Source of the DNA: Gemmatimonadales bacterium
Lineage (GTDB): Bacteria; Gemmatimonadota; Gemmatimonadetes; Gemmatimonadales; GWC2-71-9
Direction: 5' to 3'
DNA: 64,000 nucleotides
Assembly: GCA_011772755.1 (NCBI GenBank)
Contig: WVYX01000306.1
Location: 1 to 64,000 of the forward strand
The position numbers and the translations under genes were made by a program. Of this stretch, positions 1 to 7,681 are shown in pieces. The first letter of the stretch is position 1. Each line of letters begins with the position of its first letter. Below the pieces are notes generated by a model that did not search any database, was not told where the DNA came from, and worked only from the letters and a program-made list of their open reading frames with translations.

Positions 1-500
1 TGCGGATGAGCTGCCGGATGGAGTGTGTGGGGCGTACACTGTCCCGGTCCCATCACATGCTGCACCTCCCACCCACGTACCACCAGGTAGTCGGCGATCA
101 GCTGGCGATGACATCGCCATGGCACGGCTTCGGCGCACATGATGGCGGTTGGCGCCGCCGCGGCCCGCTCCATCACCCGGCTGAGCGCGGCGCCAAACGG
201 CTGCGTTGCGGCGTGATCGGCGTAGCCACGGAACCCCGGTCTTTCCCAGGCCCGGTTGGGCGAGTCACGCCTCGCCGTCCGCCGGCCGCCGAGGTCGGGC
301 TCGTGGACATACGTGATAGCGGCACCCGCGAGGGATCGCTGTAGGATGGCCTGTACGAAGTGGGGGTGGCGGCGCGAGGTGGGGTAGCGCCGCACGTCCA
401 CCAGGACCTCTATACCGAACTGCTTGAGCAACCCGAGGAACTCATCAGCCGACCGTGTCGAGTGGCCCAGGGTGTAGATGGTGTGACGGGTGCTACTCAC
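1..500 (-). CDS. DUF488 family protein, partial at window edge (absent from ORF track)
   Basis: Manual translation from GTG at 500: VSSTRHTIYTLGHSTRSADEFLGLLKQFGIEVLVDVRRYPTSRRHPHFVQ... typical DUF488 N-terminus; GTG overlaps the stop of the upstream GNAT gene. Confidence 0.85.
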   Translation of the reverse strand, partial: MSSTRHTIYTLGHSTRSADEFLGLLKQFGIEVLVDVRRYPTSRRHPHFVQAILQRSLAGAAITYVHEPDLGGRRTARRDSPNRAWERPGFRGYADHAATQPFGAALSRVMERAAAAPTAIMCAEAVPWRCHRQLIADYLVVRGWEVQHVMGPGQCTPHTLHPAAHP

Positions 501-954
501 TTTCCTCGGCGAGCTCGAGCACCATCACCTCGGCGGTCTCCGGACAGACCGAGGTGAATTCCACCGACTGCTTGACGCCTGCCGCCACCGCCGACCGCGA
601 TACGCTGTGGAAACCGAACCGGGGGAAGAACCCGACAGCGGTGTCGGTCAGCAGGTAGATGCTGCGCACCCCACATCGACGAGCCAGGTCGAGGGCCCGC
701 TCCGTCAAGTCTACACCCAGCCCCTGTCCCCGAAGTGATGCGTCGACGGCGACGGATCGAAGCAAGGCGTCCTCACCGTAGAGCTCCAGCGCGGCACAGC
801 CGATCACCTCATCACCGGCTCGCGCCACCAGCAGCGTCTCGAGGTGCGCCTCCAGTCCGTCCGGCGGGAGCTGAGCCTGCCGCAGCAGATCCCGCACAGC
901 TGGAAACTCCCCAGCCCGCGCCACACCGATTACGACACGCGGTGGGTGACTCAT
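493..954 (-). CDS. GNAT N-acetyltransferase, ArsN2-like (arsenic-associated family)
   Basis: ORF 493..1026, likely start MSHPPRVV at 954; DLLRQAQLPPDGLEAHLET...GCAALELYG...LLRSVAVDASLRGQGLG. Confidence 0.75.
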   Translation of the reverse strand: MSHPPRVVIGVARAGEFPAVRDLLRQAQLPPDGLEAHLETLLVARAGDEVIGCAALELYGEDALLRSVAVDASLRGQGLGVDLTERALDLARRCGVRSIYLLTDTAVGFFPRFGFHSVSRSAVAAGVKQSVEFTSVCPETAEVMVLELAEESE

Positions 955-1219
955 GAGACGGAATATACGTAGGCCGTCAGCCGTCAGCGTGCTAACTGAC
1001 TGCAGTTCGCAATTCGCAGTTCGCAATTAGTGGCCGACCGGTGTTGCGCCCCTCCGCTTATGGGCTCGTCTGCTCCCCCGTCTCCCCCTGCCGCTTCTGC
1101 CGCTGCTCCCGCTCCTGCCCTCCTGCCGCCACTGCCGTTCCTGCCGCCTACATCCCGGCTCCTTGAACCCCAGGCTCCCGTCTGGTGTCAGCCTTGCCTT
1201 GGTCTAGTCCTTTCGTGAT

Positions 1220-1239
1220 CCCCGGGCTTTCGCCCGGGG
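1220..1239. terminator. Perfect hairpin CCCCGGGC-TTTC-GCCCGGGG
   Basis: 8-bp perfect stem with tetraloop in an intergenic region; no clear T-tract. Confidence 0.5.
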
Positions 1240-1422
1240 TCAGCTAGTGGAGAGTCCTTAACCCTTCTGCCGCTCCTGCCGCTCCCCCCTCCCTCCTCCC
1301 ACGTGTGAAACTTCCCTACCCACCCACCGTAGGGAACACAGACCATCGAACCCTACGTCGCGGAGGATCCCCAACATCCACCACTCCGCGCCAATCCGGG
1401 ATTTGCAGCAAGGATCGGCAGT

Positions 1423-2520
1423 ATGAAGCGTCGCACTAAGGTCGTCTTCGGCGCAGTTGGCTTGGTCGTGGTCGGGGGCCTGGCCGTTGTCGTCGGCTCG
1501 TCTCGGGGCAGCGGTCGAGGCAACGACGTCACCACCGTCACCGTGACCCGGGACACCATCGTGGACAAGGCCCTCGCCGTGGGCCGGATCGAGCCCGAGA
1601 TCGAGGTCAGCGTCAAGTCTCAGATCTCGGGCGTCGTCGGTAGACTCCTGGCGGACGAGGGTGACTTCGTGCGGTCCGGCGCACCCCTCCTCGAGATCAA
1701 ACCCAACCCCACACCCCTCGAGCTCGCCGACGCGCGGCGCCAACTGGAGCTGCGCCAGATCGAACTCGACAACCTCAAGCGGGATCTCGAGCGCCAGCGG
1801 GCCCTCAAGGAGCAAGGCCTCCTCTCCGATCGGGAGTTCCAACTCACCGAGCAACAATACGCCGGCCAGCAGATCAAGCTCGAGATGGCACGGGAGCGGC
1901 TGGCCCTCCTCGAGGAGGGCAAGCTCACCGCCGCCGATGACGAGGTGGAAACAGTCGTCCGGTCGCCCATCGATGGTTTCATCCTCGAAAAGATGGTGGA
2001 CATCGGCGACCCGGTGGTGCCCCTCAGCACCTATCAGGAAGGCACGGTGCTGATGACGATGGCAGAGATGAACAAGCTGGTGTTCCGTGGGACGGTGGAC
2101 GAGATCGACGTCGGCAAGCTCCGGGAAGGCATGCCCGTTGAGATCAAGATCGGCGCCCTTCCCGACGCCCGGGTCGAGGGCCGCCTCACCAAGATCTCCC
2201 TCAAAGCGCGGACCGAAGACAATTCCACGGTGTTCCCGGTTGAGATCACACTCACCGAGACCCATAGCTCGGTGTTGCGGGCCGGGTATTCCGCCAATGC
2301 CGACGTCTTCATCGATCGACGTGACAGTGTGATAGTGATTCCCGAGCGTCTGGTCACGTTCAGCGGGGACACTGCACGGGTCAGAGTACAGCTACCGGAC
2401 GGAACGATCGAGGACCGGGTGATCGAAACCGGACTGAGCGACGCGATCAATGTCGAAGTGCTCTCCGGCCTGCGGGAGGGCGAGAAGGTCGTCGAGCCGC
2501 CGCCCAGGGAGATCACGTAG
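1423..2520 (+). CDS. Efflux periplasmic adaptor (MacA/HlyD-like membrane fusion protein)
   Basis: N-terminal TM, VGRIEPEIEVSVKSQISGVVGRLLADEGDFV biotinyl-lipoyl-like domain, coiled coil. Confidence 0.85.
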   Translation: MKRRTKVVFGAVGLVVVGGLAVVVGSSRGSGRGNDVTTVTVTRDTIVDKALAVGRIEPEIEVSVKSQISGVVGRLLADEGDFVRSGAPLLEIKPNPTPLELADARRQLELRQIELDNLKRDLERQRALKEQGLLSDREFQLTEQQYAGQQIKLEMARERLALLEEGKLTAADDEVETVVRSPIDGFILEKMVDIGDPVVPLSTYQEGTVLMTMAEMNKLVFRGTVDEIDVGKLREGMPVEIKIGALPDARVEGRLTKISLKARTEDNSTVFPVEITLTETHSSVLRAGYSANADVFIDRRDSVIVIPERLVTFSGDTARVRVQLPDGTIEDRVIETGLSDAINVEVLSGLREGEKVVEPPPREIT

Positions 2521-2525
2521 CCCCT

Positions 2526-3758
2526 ATGCGGGTCGCGAACACCCTGCGGGAGTTTGTCACCGACCTAAAGGCGCAGCGCCTGCGCACGACCCTCACCGTG
2601 CTGGGCATCACCTGGGGCACCGTCGCCGTCGTCGTGCTCCTCGCGTTCGGGGTGGGCCTGGAACGGCAGACCCGCAAGCGAGCACACGGCTTGGGCGACC
2701 GCATCGTCATCCTCTGGGGCGGGCGCACGACCGTGACCTTCCAGGGCTTCCCGGAGGGCCGCTACATCCGACTCCACGAGGACGACGGCCCACTGCTCCA
2801 GCGGGAGATTCCCGACATCGTGTCACTTAGCCCGGAGTACAACCAGTGGGGCACTCGCGTCCGGCGAGGCGTGGCGACCGCCAACCCGAACATCACCGGC
2901 ATCTATCCGATCTACGGTGAGATGCGGAACATCATCCCGGAAACAGGCGGTCGCTTCATCAACAGTAACGATCAGGCGGAGCGGCGCCGCGTAGCGGTAC
3001 TGGGCGATGAGTTGGCGGAGTTGCTGTTCGACGACGAGGAACCGGTGGGACAACAGGTGTTCATCGGCCAGGTGCCGTTCACGGTGGTGGGCGTGATGCG
3101 CCCCAAGCTGCAGAACTCTTCGTACAACGGCCGCGACAAGGACCGGGTCTTCATTCCTGCCAGCACCCACACCGCGGTCTTCGGCAACCGCTACGTCGGC
3201 AATTTCGTTTACCGCACGGCCGACCCCGACTTGACGAAGCAGGTCGAAGAGCGGGTGTACGAGGTTCTGGGGCGTCGCTACACCTTCGATCCCAACGACG
3301 AAGACGCCCTTGCCGTCTGGGACACAGCCGAGTTTGAGAAGCTGTTCAAGTACCTGTTCCTCGGCTTCCATGCGTTCTTTGCGCTTGTGGGTTGCTTCAC
3401 GCTCACCGTCGGCGGCATTGGCGTAGCCAACATCATGTACATCGTGGTTCGCGAACGCACGCGGGAAATCGGGATCAAGCGCTCCGTCGGCGCGACGAAG
3501 CGCGACATCCTGTTGCAGTTCATCACCGAGACGTTCATGATCGTCGGGCTCGGCGCCGTGTTCGGCTTCTTGTGCTCCTGGGGCGTGGTCTGGCTGCTGG
3601 GGTTCGTGCCGATGCAGGAGTTCGTGGGAACCCCTACGATCTCGCCGGTGGTGGCGACGGTAACGCTGCTCCTTCTCGCCGCCATTGCGTTCATGGCGGG
3701 TCTCTTCCCGGCCCGCAAGGCAGCGAACCTAGACCCGGTTGAGTGTCTCCGGTACTGA
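2526..3758 (+). CDS. ABC transporter permease (MacB/FtsX-like), no ATPase domain
   Basis: MacB-PCD plus FtsX signature VGGIGVANIMYIVVRERTREIGIKRSVGAT. Confidence 0.85.
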   Translation: MRVANTLREFVTDLKAQRLRTTLTVLGITWGTVAVVVLLAFGVGLERQTRKRAHGLGDRIVILWGGRTTVTFQGFPEGRYIRLHEDDGPLLQREIPDIVSLSPEYNQWGTRVRRGVATANPNITGIYPIYGEMRNIIPETGGRFINSNDQAERRRVAVLGDELAELLFDDEEPVGQQVFIGQVPFTVVGVMRPKLQNSSYNGRDKDRVFIPASTHTAVFGNRYVGNFVYRTADPDLTKQVEERVYEVLGRRYTFDPNDEDALAVWDTAEFEKLFKYLFLGFHAFFALVGCFTLTVGGIGVANIMYIVVRERTREIGIKRSVGATKRDILLQFITETFMIVGLGAVFGFLCSWGVVWLLGFVPMQEFVGTPTISPVVATVTLLLLAAIAFMAGLFPARKAANLDPVECLRY

Positions 3759-3760
3759 CC

Positions 3761-5005
3761 ATGTGGAAGATCCTGCTCGAGGAGTTCATTGGCGATCTGA
3801 AGATCCAGAAGCTCCGGGCGTTCCTCACCATGTTCGCCATCACATGGGGAACGATCGCGGTCGTCTTGCTCCTCGCCTTCGGCGAGGGCTTGAAGGTGGC
3901 AATCATCAACGGACTCATGAACGCGGGCGATCGGATCTTCATGGTGTACGGCGGCGAGACCAGCAAGATCTTCGAGGGCCTCCCCACCGGTCGGCGAATC
4001 CGGCTCACCGAAGACGATCTCGATCTCCTGCGGCGGTCGATTCAGGAGATCGAGTTTGGCAGCCCCTCCTACGGCCGCTGGGGCACCAGCCTCAAATGGG
4101 GCGACAGCAGGACCACTACGTACATGGAAGGTGTCTACCCCGAGTTCTCCGAGTTGCGCCGGATGTTCCCGGCGGCGGGCGGGCGGTTCATCAACCAGGA
4201 AGACCTCGACCGACGGCGGCGCGTGCTCTTCCTGGGCAACGACATCGCGGAGCGAATCTTCGGCCAGACGGATCCGATTGGCCAGACGGTCATGCTCGAC
4301 GGCCTCCCGTTCACCGTGATCGGGGTGATGCAGAAGAAGTTCCAGGACTCCAGCAACAACGGCCCTGATGAGGATCGGGCGATCATCCCGGCGTCAACCC
4401 TGAAGACGATCTATGGCCGTCGCTACGTGAACCACCTGATTGTGCGGCCCCGGGAGGTCCGCCGGGCTCCGTTCGTGAGGCAGGAACTATTCCGAGTTCT
4501 CGGGCGTCGCTACCAGTTCGACCCCACCGACGAGCGGGCACTCTTCATGTGGGACTTCATCGAGGACACCAAGATGGTCACCGCCATCGGGTTGGGCATC
4601 CAGATCTTTCTGGGGCTCGTGGGCAGCTTCACCCTGCTCGTGGCCGGCGTGGGCGTGGCAAACATCATGTACGTCGTGGTGAGGGAGCGGACCAAGGAAA
4701 TCGGCGTGAAGCTGGCGGTGGGGGCGCGCAGGGTCCACATAATGGCCCAGTTCATCTTCGAGGCGCTGCTCATCGCCCTGACGGGTGGTGGCGCGGGCCT
4801 CGCCTTTTCGGGCCTCGTGGTGGTGCTGGTGAACGCGATTCCCACCGACAACCCGGCCATGACATATCTGGCGAATCCCATCCTGTCGTGGCCCATCGCG
4901 CTGACGTGCGTCTCGATCCTGGTGCTCATCGGGTTGGCGGCGGGGATTCTACCGGCCCGACGGGCCGCAGCAGTCGATCCGGTGGAGTCGCTGCGCTACG
5001 AGTAG
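3761..5005 (+). CDS. ABC transporter permease (MacB/FtsX-like), no ATPase domain
   Basis: VAGVGVANIMYVVVRERTKEIGVKLAVGAR; paralogous to preceding gene; ATG at 3761. Confidence 0.85.
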   Translation: MWKILLEEFIGDLKIQKLRAFLTMFAITWGTIAVVLLLAFGEGLKVAIINGLMNAGDRIFMVYGGETSKIFEGLPTGRRIRLTEDDLDLLRRSIQEIEFGSPSYGRWGTSLKWGDSRTTTYMEGVYPEFSELRRMFPAAGGRFINQEDLDRRRRVLFLGNDIAERIFGQTDPIGQTVMLDGLPFTVIGVMQKKFQDSSNNGPDEDRAIIPASTLKTIYGRRYVNHLIVRPREVRRAPFVRQELFRVLGRRYQFDPTDERALFMWDFIEDTKMVTAIGLGIQIFLGLVGSFTLLVAGVGVANIMYVVVRERTKEIGVKLAVGARRVHIMAQFIFEALLIALTGGGAGLAFSGLVVVLVNAIPTDNPAMTYLANPILSWPIALTCVSILVLIGLAAGILPARRAAAVDPVESLRYE

Positions 5006-5270
5006 GGCTGCTCCTCACTACTCCCTCCACCCCAGGGAGGAGGGGGAGATGGGACAGGAGGGGCAGGAGGGGCAGTGGCGGCAGGAGCGGCGGCGACGGT
5101 AGGGCGGAAGGGCCACGAAAAGCAGACAACTCCGCGCACCGCTCACCGCACACCTGTGGATGATCCCGCAGGTCGGTCTCGTTTTCCCGCGGTTCCGTAG
5201 TTCCCTCGTTCCGTCGTTCCATCCTACCGCCAGCTTGCGTGGCTGGGCGGCAGGGGACAGCATTCAGGGT

Positions 5271-5891
5271 GTGAACCCCACAATCATCGGCGTCGCCGGG
5301 GGGTCCGGCTCCGGCAAGACCACCGTCGTCCAAGAGATCATCAAGAGCCTGGGTGCCGACCAGGTCAGCTTCATCCAGCACGATTCCTACTACTACGACC
5401 GCTCCAGCGTGCCCCCTGAGGAGCGGTCACGCTTGAACTATGACCATCCGGACGCATTAGAAACCTCATTGCTGGTGCGGCACCTCAAGGAGCTCAAAGC
5501 GGGCCGCGCGATCGAAGTGCCGGTCTATGACTTCACCCAGCATACCCGCACGAATGAGACCCTCACCATCTCGTCTCGAAACGCCGTCATTGTGGAGGGA
5601 ATCCTGATCCTCGCCGATCGTGAGCTCCGTGAACTCATGGACATCAGGGTGTTCGTGGACACAGACGCCGACCTGCGGATCCTCCGCCGCATGGACCGTG
5701 ATCTCACGGAGCGCGGCCGCTCCCTGGAGTCAGTGGTGCAGCAGTACATGGAGACCGTTCGGCCCATGCATCTGGAGTTCGTCGAGCCCAGCAAGCGCTA
5801 CGCCCACGTGATCATACCCGAGGGCGGGCACAATCGGGTGGCGGTCGGTATGCTGATCGCGAGGGTGAGAGCGGCGGTGGACGACCAGTGA
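5271..5891 (+). CDS. udk: Uridine kinase
   Basis: GTG at 5271; IIGVAGGSGSGKTTVVQEI P-loop, HDSYYYD, YDHPDALET, TERGRSLESVVQQYMETVRPMH. Confidence 0.93.
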   Translation: MNPTIIGVAGGSGSGKTTVVQEIIKSLGADQVSFIQHDSYYYDRSSVPPEERSRLNYDHPDALETSLLVRHLKELKAGRAIEVPVYDFTQHTRTNETLTISSRNAVIVEGILILADRELRELMDIRVFVDTDADLRILRRMDRDLTERGRSLESVVQQYMETVRPMHLEFVEPSKRYAHVIIPEGGHNRVAVGMLIARVRAAVDDQ

Positions 5892-5947
5892 GGAGTGAGG
5901 AGTGAGGGGTACGGACTGAGGAATACCCCTTACTCCTTACTCCTCAC
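5888..5947. repeat. Stutter-repeat hairpin GTGAGGAGTGAGGAGTGAGGGGTA / TACCCCTTACTCCTTACTCCTCAC
   Basis: 24-nt arms, 22/24 complementary, starting at the udk stop. Confidence 0.7.
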
Positions 5948-6282
5948 TCCTTACGCAGGACCGCCCGCACCGAGTCCAGGCTCCGGTCGAGGTTGGCAGT
6001 AGACGCCTTGTCCCGGAAGTGCCACCCGAAGCCGTCCACCCCGACAAGGACGACGGTGGGTTGCGTCTGAGACTCATGGTCCGGAGCGCCGCCGACGGCG
6101 TAGCCTACCGAGAGGAGTACGGTCGCTGCAGCAACGATTCCCAGCAAGGTGGCAGCACGACGACTGATCACCATCACTCGCCTTTCCTCATGCTCCCCTT
6201 CCCAGGAGTGCGCAGTGCCTCGCTCGAGTCCGATGGCCGAGACTGCCGTAGCGACCGACGCGCCAGCCTCATCGTGCAACAC
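5944..6282 (-). CDS. Hypothetical protein with N-terminal TM
   Basis: MVISRRAATLLGIVAAATVLLSVGYAVGG; start uncertain. Confidence 0.35.
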   Translation of the reverse strand: MLHDEAGASVATAVSAIGLERGTAHSWEGEHEERRVMVISRRAATLLGIVAAATVLLSVGYAVGGAPDHESQTQPTVVLVGVDGFGWHFRDKASTANLDRSLDSVRAVLRKE

Positions 6283-6474
6283 GCCCGCCCATGCCTCGAG
6301 TTCCCACCCGGCGGCTCCATCTAGTCACGGGCGAGGCAGCTGACAGTCTCGCCGACGCCTGTGCCGAGGGACCAGATAGCAACTCGGACTCGCTTAGCGA
6401 CGCCGCGCTGCGGCGCGCCGCAGACTGGCTGTGGAGACGGGAGGCAGTAAGCCTCGAAAGATCCCGATCGCGTA

Positions 6475-6840
6475 TCAGCGCTTGGTAGACACCAGGATGG
6501 CACCGCCCATGTGCCCGGTACCGTATCGCGTCGTGGCATCCGGCCCACTCATGAAGCGGAGCTCCGAGATGTCCTCGACCGCCATCCTCTCCAGCACCTC
6601 CAGGCCCCCCATGCGGATGTTGTCGACGTAGACGACCGGTCGCGCACCACCCACACCCCGGAGCCAGGACGACCGCAGACGCCTCACTGCATCCATCGCA
6701 GTCCGAGCATTCACCGCCTCCATCTCCGCCGCGGTGATCCGGTTTCGATCTCTGGCTGGACCGCCAGCCTGAGACGAGGCGGCACACGCCGACAGGACGA
6801 GCAGGCCGGCGAGCATGGCGAGCTGCGCACGTACTCTCAC
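6475..6840 (-). CDS. TonB-plug-like lipoprotein (paralog A)
   Basis: Lipobox LVLSACAA; DRNRITAAEMEAVNARTAMDAVRRLR...PVVYVDNIRMGG...ATTRYGTGHMGGAILVSTKR. Confidence 0.65.
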   Translation of the reverse strand: MRVRAQLAMLAGLLVLSACAASSQAGGPARDRNRITAAEMEAVNARTAMDAVRRLRSSWLRGVGGARPVVYVDNIRMGGLEVLERMAVEDISELRFMSGPDATTRYGTGHMGGAILVSTKR

Positions 6841-7054
6841 GTTATCCTCCCGAGCATCGGCCTCGCCAAAGAATCGCTGGCAGTACGGGGAGGTCGCAAG
6901 AGCATATTGACCGGCGCTGCCGTGGGCAGTCGAGCGGGGGGAGCCTGGCACCCGAGGTGTCGGGGTTTCGGGTGTCGGGTTTCAGGGTAGGTTGAGTGTC
7001 GGGGTGCTGGTGCCAGCCTCTTGCACCCGCCTGCTGAAGCCTTACACCCGACAA

Positions 7055-7432
7055 CTAAGTGGAATGCCGAGTGAACACCAGAATCGCGCCGCCGGTGTGT
7101 CCCGTGCCGTAGCGCGTCGTGGCATCGAGACCGCTCATGAATCGCAGCTCAAATATGTTCTGTACCCAGATCCTTTCCAGCACCGCCGGACCGCCCATCC
7201 GGATATTGTCGACGTACACCACTGGGTAAACGCCACTGCTGCGTCGGCCCTGCAGCCAGACGGCCCGGAGCTGGCGCACGGCTTCCAAAGCGCTATGCGC
7301 GCTCACGGCTTGGATCTCGATTGCAGTCAGGCGGTTCGGATCCCGAAGCGAATCGCCCCACTGGGTCGCCGCGGCGCACGCGGCCAGAACCAGTGGGGCG
7401 GCCAGCAAAGCGAGCTGGAGGGGCACTCTCAC
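7055..7432 (-). CDS. TonB-plug-like lipoprotein (paralog B)
   Basis: LVLAACAA; DPNRLTAIEIQAVSAHSALEAVRQLR...PVVYVDNIRMGG...ATTRYGTGHTGGAILVFTR; GTG start inferred from paralog A. Confidence 0.65.
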   Translation of the reverse strand: MRVPLQLALLAAPLVLAACAAATQWGDSLRDPNRLTAIEIQAVSAHSALEAVRQLRAVWLQGRRSSGVYPVVYVDNIRMGGPAVLERIWVQNIFELRFMSGLDATTRYGTGHTGGAILVFTRHST

Positions 7433-7632
7433 GGTTGCTCCCGGGGGGCGTCGGGCAACCAATCTTCCCCGATTCCGCGACACCGCAATAGCCAGCGCGC
7501 ATTGCTACTAACCTTCCATGGCCATTACGCGTACATAGGGTGTTCCTTCTCAACGGCGGATGCATGCGAAGTGCACTCGCCGCTCTCGCCCTCGGGCTTG
7601 TGCTGGCTAGGGAGTCGGGCTTCGGCGTCGGC

Positions 7633-7675
7633 GAGGTGTCAGGGTCCCGGTGCCACTCCGCGACCCTGACACCTC
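7633..7675. terminator. Perfect hairpin GAGGTGTCAGGGTC ... GACCCTGACACCTC
   Basis: 14-bp perfect stem, 15-nt loop, between 7055 and 7682 genes. Confidence 0.6.
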
Positions 7676-7681
7676 ACTCCC

